DNA of 64,000 nt, from the NCBI GenBank assembly GCA_013178415.1, contig JABLXA010000004.1, forward strand, positions 1 through 64,000, written 5' to 3'. Shown piece after piece: positions 36,114 to 45,770 of the stretch. How positions within the stretch are numbered: position 1 is the first letter of the stretch; each line of letters opens with the position of its first letter. The notes beneath the pieces were generated by a model that was not told where the DNA came from, searched no databases, and was given only the letters and a program-made list of their open reading frames with translations. A program made the translations under genes and the position numbers. Source of the DNA: Bacillota bacterium. GTDB taxonomy: Bacteria; Bacillota; SHA-98; Ch115.

Positions 36114-36157
36114 TCCATTAGCCAGCAGATATTCTGTTTCGATCAATCAGTCCCGTC

Positions 36158-36190
36158 AACGCTGGTCCTGCTTCGCGTAGGACCAGCGTT
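36158..36190 (+). terminator. strong hairpin after the dehydrogenase gene
   Basis: AACGCTGGTCCT and AGGACCAGCGTT form a perfect 12-bp stem with a 9-base loop, 45 bases after the stop. No T run follows, so it could also be a processing or pausing signal before the MFS gene. Confidence 0.5.
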
Positions 36191-36248
36191 GCGCATAAAT
36201 CCGGTCAGGGCCGCACATATCACATATATCTCCAAGATCTGAGATGAA

Positions 36249-37523
36249 ATGAGGTTGCATCCGATGAAGGTTATTTCGCCCAATGACATGTCACCGCAGC
36301 TGCAACCCCAGGCGCAGCCGGACTATACTCCATCACCCCGCACGCTTGTTACCTTTGGTGCTGCTACTACGGTCTTCTGGATGTCTTTATATTTTTATGT
36401 CCCAATCCTCTCCCCCTATTCCGAACATCTAGGGGCTACATTGGGCATGGTTGGGCTCATCGTCGGCTCCTATGGGTTCACACAGCTTATGTTGCGGATA
36501 CCGACAGGTATATGGTCTGATAGACTCGGTTCGCGAAGACCTTTCATATTAGCAGGCTTTATCTTTTCATTTTTGAGCGCCCTTGGCCTTGGGCTCGCAA
36601 ATGATCCATGGGTCTTGCTGATATTTCGGACTATTGCCGGAGCTGCTGCAACCACATGGGTTGCGTTTACCGTAATGTTTTCTGGCCACTTCACTCCTGA
36701 AAAGGCCATCTTTGCCATGGGGATCATGAACTTTTGTTCATCCCTCGGCCAGATGGCAGCGACGTTCTTTGGAGGGCTGGCAGCCGAAATCTATGGATGG
36801 AGGGCCCCCTTTCACCTCTCTGCCATCACTGCTCTTGTTGGGCTCTGTCTAATGCTCTCCATAAAGGAAAGGGCCTTTAAACTGAGGTCTGGCAGTATCC
36901 AGATGCATGAGCTTCTCACCATGGGCAGAACTCCCATGCTCCTCATTGTATCGAGCCTTGGGGCCATTATCCAATATGCGACCTTCGTGACGGTATATGG
37001 TTTTACTCCCGTCTATGCAGCAAGAATGGGAGCGTCTAAGACTGATCTCGGGATTCTGGGCTTTGCCACTATCCTCCCAACGACTATCGCCAATCTCGCG
37101 ACAGGAGTCTACCTTATCAGGTACTTCAGGAAGCGCACGATCATATCCATCGGGTTTACATTAACAGGTATTTCCGCGCTCATGGTGCCACTCATGAGGG
37201 ACATTTGGTCGCTCAGCCTTTCGCAGGCTGTAGGGGGATGGGCGCGTGGTATGGTGTTTACGGTGCTAATGGGGCTGGCCGTTGAATCCATACCTGTCCA
37301 AAAGAGAGCTACGGCTATGGGCTTTTTCCAAGCCATATATTCGCTGGGCATGTTCATGGGACCGGCAATCTCTGGGGTAATAGGGGATGTCCTGGGGCTC
37401 GAAATGATTTTTATCACAACGGGCATCTTGAGCCTGGCAACCGGCGCTATCGTGTACAAAGCCCAGCTAAAGCGCCGGGCAGGCGCGGAACCCTCCATCT
37501 ACGGCCCTCCTGCCCGGCTTTGA
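36249..37523 (+). CDS. MFS transporter
   Basis: This 424 aa protein has about 12 membrane helices. The MFS loop 2-3 signature reads RIPTGIWSDRLGSRRPFILAG, and the central cytoplasmic loop follows IKERAFKLRSGS. The substrate is unknown. It follows the Gfo/Idh/MocA gene on the same strand, so uptake of that enzyme's substrate is plausible. Confidence 0.9.
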   Translation: MRLHPMKVISPNDMSPQLQPQAQPDYTPSPRTLVTFGAATTVFWMSLYFYVPILSPYSEHLGATLGMVGLIVGSYGFTQLMLRIPTGIWSDRLGSRRPFILAGFIFSFLSALGLGLANDPWVLLIFRTIAGAAATTWVAFTVMFSGHFTPEKAIFAMGIMNFCSSLGQMAATFFGGLAAEIYGWRAPFHLSAITALVGLCLMLSIKERAFKLRSGSIQMHELLTMGRTPMLLIVSSLGAIIQYATFVTVYGFTPVYAARMGASKTDLGILGFATILPTTIANLATGVYLIRYFRKRTIISIGFTLTGISALMVPLMRDIWSLSLSQAVGGWARGMVFTVLMGLAVESIPVQKRATAMGFFQAIYSLGMFMGPAISGVIGDVLGLEMIFITTGILSLATGAIVYKAQLKRRAGAEPSIYGPPARL

Positions 37524-37546
37524 TTTTATGCTGGCACATATATTTC

Positions 37547-37777
37547 TCAGTATGGGCTTACAAGTTCTGGAAAGATTGTACCCCTTCTCAATCCTTCAGC
37601 GGGGTTGAACCGTTCCGTATAAACCTGGGGAGGCACATATGCCCTAGCGAGTTCTCCAAAATAATATAGAGGCTCCGGTTGATCCGCAGATTTGTTCTCC
37701 GGACCAGGCGGATGCCCACTTGCTCCGGGCCCGGGCCCCCTCATGTCACCCTTGGGCTCAAAAGAATCCGAAACCAT
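37547..37777 (-). CDS. cotJA: spore coat associated protein CotJA
   Basis: CotJA is a small coat protein. The 76 aa protein has a Pro- and Gly-rich first half and the diagnostic C-terminal block LARAYVPPQVYTERFNPAEG followed by GTIFPELVSPY. The ATG at 37777 has GGGGGA 6 bases upstream; the longer frame to 37885 is unlikely. cotJA normally sits directly before cotJB, but here it is about 2.8 kb away on the same strand. Confidence 0.88.
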   Translation of the reverse strand: MVSDSFEPKGDMRGPGPGASGHPPGPENKSADQPEPLYYFGELARAYVPPQVYTERFNPAEGLRRGTIFPELVSPY

Positions 37778-37894
37778 GAGATTTCCCCCTTGTCCAATGA
37801 TGTAAGCTATGCATTCTTTCCGGGATCTCCCGGCGCTACCATCATTATATTCGGGGATCGTTTCGGATGTCCGGCCTTTACGCATCCCTCACTC

Positions 37895-38173
37895 TTAATG
37901 GATTCGAAAGCTGACGAATTCTCCTACGTATTGTTCCCAGGTGACATTGACCTCCTCAACCTCTGATAGCGATGGCCCCGACCTGAGATCGATGATGAAA
38001 TCTTGTATCAGATCCTTTGGACCCTCAGCGACAGCCTCTACTGAGCCATCAGGGAGGTTCTTGACATATCCTCGAAGGCCGCGGGAGAGCGCCTTCCGCT
38101 GCGCGAAAGCTCTAAACCCTACTCCTTGTACATATCCTCGTACCCTGATGCGAGCCCTTGAAAGAGCAGCCAT
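37895..38173 (-). CDS. acyP: acylphosphatase
   Basis: This 92 aa enzyme hydrolyses carboxyl-phosphate bonds. The active-site Arg lies in RGYVQGVGFRAFAQ and the catalytic Asn in GYVKNLPDGSVEAVAEG. Size and motifs are standard for the family. It is upstream of cotJA on the same strand. Confidence 0.95.
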   Translation of the reverse strand: MAALSRARIRVRGYVQGVGFRAFAQRKALSRGLRGYVKNLPDGSVEAVAEGPKDLIQDFIIDLRSGPSLSEVEEVNVTWEQYVGEFVSFRIH

Positions 38174-38483
38174 GACGGAATGTCCCTCCGGAAAAAAACT
38201 TCCTTAAAAACCAATAAGAAATTCGAATCTGAACCAGCCATAAGGTGTTTGGTCGGCGCTAAAAAGGGCATACTATGAATGCCGACGGATGACAGTCGAA
38301 ACAGAGGGGATGACGGTTCGCCCGTCTTCTTAAGGAGAACACCATTTCATTCAAGATTGCTTCTCCAACCTCCCGGCTGGTCCGCCGGCCCTTTATTGTC
38401 CTCAGTCATGATAAAATGAAGGTCCCTTCATCGGCGTTGGCACCCTTTCGCGACGGCACCCACTTGTGGACGGAAAAAAGAAA
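38174..38483. other. intergenic region, nothing recognised
   Basis: No coding frame, tRNA or clear promoter was recognised between the acylphosphatase start and the tRNA gene. It must contain the acylphosphatase promoter. Confidence 0.3.
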
Positions 38484-38561
38484 TGGTCGGAGCGACTGGA
38501 CTTGAACCAGCGACCTCTTGCACCCCAAGCAAGCGCTCTAGCCAACCTGAGCTACGCCCCG
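38484..38561 (-). tRNA. tRNA-Pro (anticodon GGG)
   Basis: This is a complete 78-base cloverleaf on the minus strand. The acceptor stem is CGGGGCG/CGCTCCG with one G-U pair. The anticodon arm CTTGC-TTGGGGT-GCAAG gives anticodon GGG, and the T arm is GCTGG-TTCAAGT-CCAGT. CCA is encoded. Confidence 0.96.
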
Positions 38562-38731
38562 ACAAACAAGCATAGGTAGACGCACTACCCATTGATTTTG
38601 AATAGACCCCCAATGCCAGACACAGCCGGCATCTTTGAGCCCGGATAAACCCCATGCAAAAATGATTATAGCAGAGACCAGGGTCTGTTGCAAGCCCGAT
38701 CGTGAAACCCGGGAACCCGGGGACCCACTCG

Positions 38732-39049
38732 CTACATCCTCCGCTCAATATACCGGGGCCGGTTGATACGTCTCGCTAGCCTCACTGCATCGTAAAGATT
38801 GTAGATCAAGAAGATCCCTGCAGCCGTTATGAGTCGATAGTCCGGGGTAACTAAATCCTGCTTGTGCATGATCAAATAGGCTACTCCCTGCGGGATTCCT
38901 GAGAAACCGACAATAGCCCCCTGGATTATCAGGAAGAACAGCCCCCTCCAGAGATGACCCAGATAGATCTGACCTAACCCTGGCCAGATCAAAGAAAAAA
39001 ACCATGCAAGTCCTACGCTTTTGCGTTTGCGATAAATAGGCCTTCGCAC
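38732..39049 (-). CDS. small membrane protein, TM2-like
   Basis: This 105 aa protein has a basic N terminus (RRPIYRKRKS) and two or three membrane helices. The block FSLIWPGLGQIYLGHLWRGLFF resembles TM2-domain and related small membrane proteins of unknown function. No firm family can be given. Confidence 0.65.
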   Translation of the reverse strand: MRRPIYRKRKSVGLAWFFSLIWPGLGQIYLGHLWRGLFFLIIQGAIVGFSGIPQGVAYLIMHKQDLVTPDYRLITAAGIFLIYNLYDAVRLARRINRPRYIERRM

Positions 39050-39150
39050 TATATTTCCACTCCCACTGATTAGTGAAGCCCGTCACATTATCTATTCCCC
39101 ATTTATGCTGTATTTCCTCCCAATAGAAAAATGTCCCTGAAACAGGAAGA

Positions 39151-39168
39151 GCGTAGCAAAAGCTACGC
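39151..39168 (-). terminator. hairpin terminator after the HU gene
   Basis: GCGTAGC and GCTACGC form a perfect 7-bp stem with a 4-base loop, followed by TCTTCC on the minus strand, about 80 bases after the HU stop. Confidence 0.5.
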
Positions 39169-39249
39169 GCCCCTTTTGTCGAAACTCACCCGTTGATGGC
39201 CTTCATCAACCCTAAATTCACAGATCAAAACGTACCATTTGTCTCATCC

Positions 39250-39522
39250 TCAAGAAACTGCGTCCTTGAGGGCTTTCCCGGCCCGGAACACGGGCACCTT
39301 ACGGGCCTCGATCTTGATCTCCTGTCCCGTTCTGGGATCTCTGCCTGTCCTTGCGGCCCTCTTACGTACCTCGAATGAACCAAACCCAACAAGAGATACC
39401 TTGTCGCCGTTTTTCAGACTTTCGGCCACAGAATCCAGCACGGCGTCAAGAGCCGCTGCAGAATCCTTTTTGGTCATTCCGGTTTTGGCGGCGATCTTGT
39501 CGACAAGTTCGGCCTTAGTCAT
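39250..39522 (-). CDS. hup: HU-family DNA-binding protein
   Basis: This 90 aa histone-like protein bends and compacts DNA. It starts [20 protein letters not shown] and carries the family signature [21 protein letters not shown] with the DNA-binding arm. The ATG at 39522 has GGAGG 8 bases upstream; the frame extends three codons further but without support. Confidence 0.96.
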   Translation of the reverse strand: MTKAELVDKIAAKTGMTKKDSAAALDAVLDSVAESLKNGDKVSLVGFGSFEVRKRAARTGRDPRTGQEIKIEARKVPVFRAGKALKDAVS

Positions 39523-39665
39523 CGCCCTCACCTCCCTATCCAGTAGCTTGTCCAGAAGGCGGGGCGATTATTATGCAAAGACGCATGAAATGTGGTCTTG
39601 CGGCGACGCAGCGGATGATACCCCCAAATGAGGGTTCATCCTCAATCTTTTGCGCCGCCGTAAGC

Positions 39666-41144
39666 TTATAGGATGATGCAAATAAGCCCTCCACTGCCTT
39701 CATTGATGATCTTGCTCAATGTCTCCTGAAGCTTTTGCTGGGCATTTTCAGGCATCCGCACGAGTTTGCTTTCAAGGCCATCCTGCACAATTTCATATAG
39801 AGACTTGCCAAGGAAATCAGTCTGCCAGATACGGCCCGGGTCTGATTCAAATTCCTCGGAGAAACGTCTTACCATTTCCTCACCCTGTTTCTCCGTGCCC
39901 ACCATTGTTGTTACTTCTGTGCGAATATCTGCTCTGATCATATGAATCGAAGGCGCGACAGCCTTCAATTTCACACCGAATCTATTGCCTTGACGAATAA
40001 GCTCAGGCTCCTCGAATGTTATCTCGTCGAGAAGAGGCATTACTATGCCATATCCGGCATTTCGCACATCATCCAACGCCTGAGCTACCTTATCGTATTC
40101 CCTCTTGGCAGTGGCGAGATCCCTGATGATCCTCAGGAGATCGTGATCTCCATCGATGGACAGCCCACTGGCTTCATTCAACACGGCAAAGAAGAGAGAC
40201 CTGGGAGCCACGAGATTTAGCTCCGCCTTCCCGTGCCCTAGATCAAGCCCAATCAGTTCCACTCGTTCTATGAACTCTTTGCTCTTGAGCTCTTCACTGA
40301 CACCCGAGACATCCCTGACTCTCCTAACCTTTCTGACCGCCTCGGTAACACTCTGTTCAAATTGCTGGCGCACCTGATGATCCTCTGAAAGCTCTCTCAG
40401 CCAGATAGGCAAGGTCACCCGCATCTCTCTGACAGGGAATTCATAGAGAACCTCCTGCAGCACCCCGGCAACGTCCTTGGTCTCCAATTCTGCGCAATTG
40501 AGGGGCATTACACGGACCCCATATTCACCTTCCAGTTCAGCCGCAAGAGACCGGGTTTCCCTGGCATCAGGATGGGTCGAGTTCAATATCACAACAAATG
40601 GCTTCCCCAGATCCCTTAGCTCCTGGACGACTCTTCGTTCGGCGGATACATAGGCTTCCCTTGGCAGTTCCACGATGCTACCGTCAGTGGTGACCACCAA
40701 ACCTATTGTGGAGTGTTCGGAGATGACCTTGCGTGTGCCTACCTCAGCGGCCTCCTCAAATGGGATTTCATGATCAAACCATGGTGTCGCGACCATGCGC
40801 AGGCCATCCTTTTCCCTATAGCCAAGGGCCCCCTCTACAGTATATCCGACACAATCTACGATCCTCACATTGAGGTGGACTCCTTCTGCCACATCTATCC
40901 CTACAGCCTCGCTGGGTATGAATTTCGGTTCGGTTGTCATGATGGTCTTCCCGGCGCCGCCTTGAGGTAGTTCATCGATTGATCTTTGCCTGTCATAGGC
41001 ATCTTTGATGTTGGGTAGCACGAAGAGTTCCATGAACCGCCTGATAAAAGTAGACTTACCTGTCCTCACGGGACCTACGACACCGATGTATACGTCTCCG
41101 CCGGTCCGCTCCTGTATGTCCCTTAAAACGTCAAACTTTTCCAC
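39666..41144 (-). CDS. spoIVA: stage IV sporulation protein A (SpoIVA)
   Basis: SpoIVA is the ATPase that polymerises on the forespore surface as the base of the spore coat. From GTG 41144 it is 492 aa, the usual length. The N terminus reads KFDVLRDIQERTGGDVYIGV, with the Walker A GPVRTGKST, followed by the family blocks FVLPNIKDAYDRQRSIDELP and DCVGYTVEGALGY. GGAGGGGAG precedes this GTG by about 8 bases; upstream in-frame starts are less likely. A candidate sigma-E promoter is at 41223-41250. Confidence 0.97.
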   Translation of the reverse strand: MEKFDVLRDIQERTGGDVYIGVVGPVRTGKSTFIRRFMELFVLPNIKDAYDRQRSIDELPQGGAGKTIMTTEPKFIPSEAVGIDVAEGVHLNVRIVDCVGYTVEGALGYREKDGLRMVATPWFDHEIPFEEAAEVGTRKVISEHSTIGLVVTTDGSIVELPREAYVSAERRVVQELRDLGKPFVVILNSTHPDARETRSLAAELEGEYGVRVMPLNCAELETKDVAGVLQEVLYEFPVREMRVTLPIWLRELSEDHQVRQQFEQSVTEAVRKVRRVRDVSGVSEELKSKEFIERVELIGLDLGHGKAELNLVAPRSLFFAVLNEASGLSIDGDHDLLRIIRDLATAKREYDKVAQALDDVRNAGYGIVMPLLDEITFEEPELIRQGNRFGVKLKAVAPSIHMIRADIRTEVTTMVGTEKQGEEMVRRFSEEFESDPGRIWQTDFLGKSLYEIVQDGLESKLVRMPENAQQKLQETLSKIINEGSGGLICIIL

Positions 41145-41222
41145 CTTCTCACTCCCCTCCACCAACCATAACCGGAGTGGAATTACTACCCGGCATGCCG
41201 GGCTTATCCGGCCTTCACATAA

Positions 41223-41250
41223 TATATATGAGGGGAGTCGAGGAATATAA
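41223..41250 (-). promoter_or_regulatory. candidate sigma-E promoter of spoIVA
   Basis: On the minus strand TTATATT (41250-41244) and CATATATA (41230-41223) are 13 bases apart, close to the sigma-E pattern, and spoIVA is sigma-E controlled in Bacillus. The perfect palindrome CCCGGCATGCCGGG (41189-41202) lies between it and the gene. Confidence 0.35.
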
Positions 41251-41251
41251 C

Positions 41252-41815
41252 TCAGCGTCTGTTAATAAGGCTAAAAGCTTCCGCCCGCGCGGCCGCGTCT
41301 TTCCTGAAGAACCCTCTTACCGCCGAAGTAACTGTGAGACTTCCGGGCTTTTGGATTCCTCTCATGGTCATGCAGAGATGCTCGGCTTCAATGACTACCA
41401 AAACGCCATGGGGTTTGAGAGCATCCATTATCATATCAGCTATTTCCGCAGTGAGCCTCTCCTGCATCTGCGGGCGTCGCGCAAGGATTTCCACCACACG
41501 TGCCAGTTTGCTGAGACCAACGATACGCCCGCCCTTGGGCAGATAGGCCACATGAGCCTTGCCTAAAAATGGCAACAAATGGTGCTCACACATAGAATAG
41601 AACGGAATATCCTTGACCAGCACCAGTTCCTCATGTTCCTCGGTAAATATAGGCTGGAGCTCATCACGTGGATCCTTTCCAATCCCGCAGAAGAGCTCCC
41701 CCATCATATGCGCCACCCGTTCAGGCGTATCCTTTATTCCTTCACGAGACAGATCCTCTCCAATGGCCTGTAAGACGATCCTGACTGCTTCTTTCACCTT
41801 TTCCTGATCTATCAC
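41252..41815 (-). CDS. folE: GTP cyclohydrolase I
   Basis: FolE converts GTP to dihydroneopterin triphosphate, the first step of folate synthesis. The 187 aa protein shows [14 protein letters not shown], the zinc site [19 protein letters not shown] with Cys and His ligands, and [16 protein letters not shown] with the third ligand. The GTG at 41815 has GGAGG about 10 bases upstream and gives the family length; the frame stays open to 41845. The 5' end overlaps the tail of a degraded exonuclease gene. Confidence 0.95.
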   Translation of the reverse strand: MIDQEKVKEAVRIVLQAIGEDLSREGIKDTPERVAHMMGELFCGIGKDPRDELQPIFTEEHEELVLVKDIPFYSMCEHHLLPFLGKAHVAYLPKGGRIVGLSKLARVVEILARRPQMQERLTAEIADMIMDALKPHGVLVVIEAEHLCMTMRGIQKPGSLTVTSAVRGFFRKDAAARAEAFSLINRR

Positions 41816-42338
41816 GATAATTGCCCTCCGATAACTGCCGAACATGTTGGGATAAAAGATATAATGTCAGAAGGTCCCTGGCGTTATGTTCAAGTATGGA
41901 TGTGATGATTTCACTATCACCCGTGCTAATGAACCGATAGTAAAGATCCGGAATCATCCATCCAGGAACGTCATCCTCCCTGGGAAGATTGAGGATATAG
42001 GCCCCGATCGTCGATAGCTTACAGTCCGGAAGCATACGTCGATAATACCGCCTGGCACATGGCAGGAGATCAATCTGGTTGAAGCTTTGGCGAGACTGGG
42101 ACTGGATACCGAGGACCTCGGCCCTCTTGAATATAAATGGAACATCGAAGGCTCTGCCATTGTAAGTGATGATCGCACAGCAACATATACCCTTGCGATG
42201 CCAAAGACCTTGCATGTCCCTAGGCTCCATAGGATGGGGCATATTGACGCGAGAGAGCGCAAAATGGCCCCTCGGCAGAGAGTTCCGCCCGAATATTGGA
42301 CATCCATAGACATTCAGGCCATCCGTGGCTTTCGCCAC
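41742..42338 (-). pseudogene. degraded YprB-like DEDDh exonuclease
   Basis: The frame contains the second half of an RNase H-like exonuclease domain: ITYNGRAFDVPFIFKRAEVL (Exo II), DLLPCARRYYRRMLPDCKLS, REDDVPGWMIPDLYYRF and [13 protein letters not shown] (Exo III). Upstream the Exo I acidic motif, expected as DxETTGL, reads AKATDGL, so both metal-binding acids are lost, and no good start is present. The 3' end runs 74 bases into folE. It is best read as an inactivated gene; a shortened functional protein cannot be excluded. Confidence 0.55.
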
Positions 42339-42458
42339 CCCATCTGTCGGACACCTTGAAGCTTCTGCCCTCCCCTACCCTGATTCGAAACGATCTGCCG
42401 ACATTTTCATCCTTCGGTGGCGCCGGTTGGACCCGCATAGCCGGCTGCCACTCTGAAA

Positions 42459-43895
42459 TCATCCTGAGACTTTGACTCGATACAGAATCTCAACTTCCTT
42501 ATCCTTTGGCACCTTGACCCTGAACTCCGCAGTGGAAGCATCTATCTTCTTGTATGGAACCGGGCTTGAGAGTGACCAGTCCCCGGTAAAATGTTGCCAA
42601 ACAACAACTTCCACATCGGCGTTCTTGTGATTCCGTAGTTTTATAGAACACGCCTCCTCATAGGAACGCGCGCCCGTTCGACGATAGTCAGTAACCGTCA
42701 GATTTCCTACTACATCAAAGGCCTTTCCTACGACAAGCTCCACCCGTTCATCCTTGGGGGTTTGTTTTATCGAATTTTCACCCAACCATTCAAGGGATCG
42801 GGATTCTCCCCTCCGATAGATCCGGATCTTGCCCGCGGGAAGAGGTCCGCCGCTGGCATTGACGAATTCCAATATGATATTGGCGTTCAGAGTGCGCTTG
42901 AGACCCACAAAAGGTTCTACTCCACCATAGGATGGCCCCTCAAAGACAAAGAGTTTCTTGACAGGCAAGCTTCTGGTGGGAATCAGCTGCACATACTTCG
43001 TCATCGACGGCGATAAGGTAATACGCCCTGGGATGTCAAAAGCATAGTATTCGAAGAATTGTGACTCTGCCGGCAGCTCATATCCCGCCCCGCCGGTTGG
43101 CCCGGATATACTCATTGCAGCATTCGATTGCCCGGCATCCCTGCCATATGACATATTCAGGTCCCCTGCCACCAGCTTTATCGCGGCGTTCCTGTATTCA
43201 AGGCCAGTCTGATTTGTCAGTCTCGCCCAACCCGAAATATCGAGCCTTGACTCGCTCTTATCTAGAACCCCGGTGTAGTAAGCATCCCAGAAAAGCTTTG
43301 AAGCGATATAACTGACTTCCCCTTTCAGACTACCATTCGTGTTTGAATTGATTCCCAGGACCAGGCGTCTACCCTTACATGACTTGAGCGACTCCGCAGG
43401 AATGACGATCGTCCCGGGAGGATTCAGGATGATGCGGTCGCCTCTCTGAACTATGATACCATCATTGCCGGCTGACACTAGGGTGCAAGTATATGTACCG
43501 CTTTCATCTATGATCTCAATCTCTCTGCCAATGTACTCCCTGAGTAGTCCCGCCTTGGTGATATCTTCACGCCACAACTCATAATCAGTGACAACAGGAG
43601 CAAGACCCGATGAATCAAAAACCAATTGTATAGTCGAGGTATCAATGGTCTCGGGAATATCGGTCAGGTACACAGAATTTCTTCCATTCAGAAGCCGGAA
43701 CTCCCTGGTCTCTCGCGCTAGGCCGAATCCATTTTGATATATGGTGAGTCGCAGATCAGATCCAGCGGAAACAGAGGGCCAACCTGGTGGGGACGATGTA
43801 TCCTGCGCTGCTATTGCCATTCCTGTGCTCATGGATAGAGATGCGGCCCACAAACCGATCACTATCATCAAGAGTAGACCACGCACTCGCCTCAT
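42459..43895 (-). CDS. secreted DUF4139-domain protein
   Basis: This 478 aa protein has a signal peptide (RRVRGLLLMIVIGLWAASL). The mature part begins with the family block RLTIYQNGFGLARETREF followed by GRNSVYLTDIPETID, then a DUF4139 beta-rich domain that includes VSYIASKLFWDAYYTG. Its function is unknown. The ATG at 43895 has GGGGGAGG just upstream; the longer frame to 44000 overlaps speH and is unlikely. Confidence 0.82.
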   Translation of the reverse strand: MRRVRGLLLMIVIGLWAASLSMSTGMAIAAQDTSSPPGWPSVSAGSDLRLTIYQNGFGLARETREFRLLNGRNSVYLTDIPETIDTSTIQLVFDSSGLAPVVTDYELWREDITKAGLLREYIGREIEIIDESGTYTCTLVSAGNDGIIVQRGDRIILNPPGTIVIPAESLKSCKGRRLVLGINSNTNGSLKGEVSYIASKLFWDAYYTGVLDKSESRLDISGWARLTNQTGLEYRNAAIKLVAGDLNMSYGRDAGQSNAAMSISGPTGGAGYELPAESQFFEYYAFDIPGRITLSPSMTKYVQLIPTRSLPVKKLFVFEGPSYGGVEPFVGLKRTLNANIILEFVNASGGPLPAGKIRIYRRGESRSLEWLGENSIKQTPKDERVELVVGKAFDVVGNLTVTDYRRTGARSYEEACSIKLRNHKNADVEVVVWQHFTGDWSLSSPVPYKKIDASTAEFRVKVPKDKEVEILYRVKVSG

Positions 43896-43971
43896 ATGGT
43901 CCTCCCCCTCCTTCATGGAAGAGCATGAGGGCCGGTCGTCCTCACACGAGGTATCGACCGACCCTCTTTTT

Positions 43972-44355
43972 CTACCCCGGGGAAATGCTTCCCAGTTCAT
44001 GACGGTTAAGGATCCCCCTCTTGACCTCAGACGCCACCATATCCTTTGCCCTGAGCCTTTCGAAGATATACTGACATGCGACGACGGGGTCTACATGCTC
44101 CCCACAGGTGAATACGTCCACTGCAGCATATGAATACTCCGGCCAGGTATGGATAGTAAGGTGGGACTCAGAAATCACAACAACGCCGCTGACTCCCTGC
44201 GGGCTGAATTTATGAAACGCCACCTCGCGGACTTCAGCACCCGACCGCAAAGCAGCGTTGGTCATGACTTCCTCGATGGTCTTCACGTCATTCAGTACCT
44301 CAGGGTCACACCCGTACACCTCGCACAAGATATGACGACCCAAAGTATTCTCCAT
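43972..44355 (-). CDS. speH: S-adenosylmethionine decarboxylase proenzyme
   Basis: This pyruvoyl enzyme decarboxylates SAM to supply aminopropyl groups for spermidine. The 127 aa proenzyme cleaves itself at Glu-Ser in [20 protein letters not shown]; the new Ser becomes the pyruvoyl group. His and Cys active-site residues follow ([12 protein letters not shown]). It is the SpeH type of Firmicutes. No spermidine synthase is adjacent. Confidence 0.96.
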   Translation of the reverse strand: MENTLGRHILCEVYGCDPEVLNDVKTIEEVMTNAALRSGAEVREVAFHKFSPQGVSGVVVISESHLTIHTWPEYSYAAVDVFTCGEHVDPVVACQYIFERLRAKDMVASEVKRGILNRHELGSISPG

Positions 44356-44453
44356 CCAAAGTCCCGCCTCCCTTCAAGGTACAGACCGCCGCGCCGAATA
44401 CAGGGGCATCGGTCAATACCGATTCTAGCAGATCCCCCCCAAAAGTCAATATT

Positions 44454-45770
44454 CTAGTCGACCAAACCTTGCCTCCACATGCGATCTATGGCCCTCAAAA
44501 CGCCAAGAGCGACCTGTTCCCAGGCAAATCCACCCTGTAGGTATCCCGCATAGGGTTCACGAAGCGGGGCGTCCACTGTAAGCTCGGAGGACGCTCCCTG
44601 CACAAAGGTGCCGCCGCCCATCAAAACCTCATGGTCATACCCCGGCATGGGGGCGGGTTCTGGCAAGACTTGCGCATTCACCGGGGATGATTCTTGGATT
44701 CCCCTACAAAAACTCACAAGCCTCTCCCGATTTCCAAATAATATCCCGAGGACTATATCCCCCTTATGGTCATTCGGTCCGGGGATTGTATCAAACCCAA
44801 GGAGACGAAATAGGCCAGAGGCGAATATGGCGCCTTTGAGAGCCTGGCAAACCATGAATGGGGCCAGGAAAAAACCTTGCAGGAATAGGCGACTCAGGCC
44901 CAGAGTCGGGCCGATCTCATCTCCCTGACCCGGCGCGGTGAATTTCATTGCAACACGTTCCATACATTCATCTTTGCCGGCGATATAACCTCCGCAAGGC
45001 GCGATACCTCCACCTGGGTTCTTTATGAGGGAACCGCATATAAGATCAGCCCCCTTTGCGGTAGGTTCATCTCTTTCAACAAATTCTCCGTAACAATTAT
45101 CAACTAAGACCTTTGCCCTACTGTTAGCCTGCCTTACGGTCCCCACGATACGTCCTATTTCATCCACTGATAAGGCCGGACGCCAGGAATACCCTTTAGA
45201 TCGCTGCACAAATACGACTTTGGTACACGAATTGATATTTTCCCCTATGGCATCCAAATCCGGCGAGCCATCCGGCAAGAGATCTACCTGCTTTACATTG
45301 ATCCCCATTTCCATGAGAGAACCGGCATCTCCAGGGCTGCGGCCGATCACCTTTTGAAGAGTATCATATGGGGCGCCGGTTGACAGGAGCAGTTCATCGC
45401 CCGGCAATAGAAGAGCGGCCAGGCCTAATGCTACAGCCTGAGTCCCTGAGGAGATCTGACTCCTTACCATGGCCCTCTCGGCTCCAAAGGCATCAGCAAA
45501 GACCCTTTCCAGCGCCTCGCGCCCCAAATCCCCATAGCCATATCCTGTGGTACCGGCGAAATGATGGTCCCCTACCCCGACCTTCTGATATGCCTTCATC
45601 ACTTTGAGGAAATTATGCCGGCAGGTAAGCTCAACTTCATCCCAGGCATGTCCGGTGTCTCCTACCGCCTTTTTAGCAAGTGCTATGAGCGATTCATCGA
45701 TGCCGTATACCTGTCCGGCTTCATCAAAGAACCCATCGACGCTATTCAAAATGAATTCCTGCCTTCGCAA
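44454..45770 (-). CDS. methionine gamma-lyase-like PLP enzyme (YnbB, aluminum-resistance family)
   Basis: This 438 aa PLP enzyme belongs to the YnbB family (COG4100). Visible blocks are [51 protein letters not shown] with the probable PLP Lys nearby, and [14 protein letters not shown]. The substrate is unproven in most members. Its start lies 29 bases inside the end of dapL, so it is part of the spoVK-headed operon. Confidence 0.88.
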   Translation of the reverse strand: MRRQEFILNSVDGFFDEAGQVYGIDESLIALAKKAVGDTGHAWDEVELTCRHNFLKVMKAYQKVGVGDHHFAGTTGYGYGDLGREALERVFADAFGAERAMVRSQISSGTQAVALGLAALLLPGDELLLSTGAPYDTLQKVIGRSPGDAGSLMEMGINVKQVDLLPDGSPDLDAIGENINSCTKVVFVQRSKGYSWRPALSVDEIGRIVGTVRQANSRAKVLVDNCYGEFVERDEPTAKGADLICGSLIKNPGGGIAPCGGYIAGKDECMERVAMKFTAPGQGDEIGPTLGLSRLFLQGFFLAPFMVCQALKGAIFASGLFRLLGFDTIPGPNDHKGDIVLGILFGNRERLVSFCRGIQESSPVNAQVLPEPAPMPGYDHEVLMGGGTFVQGASSELTVDAPLREPYAGYLQGGFAWEQVALGVLRAIDRMWRQGLVD

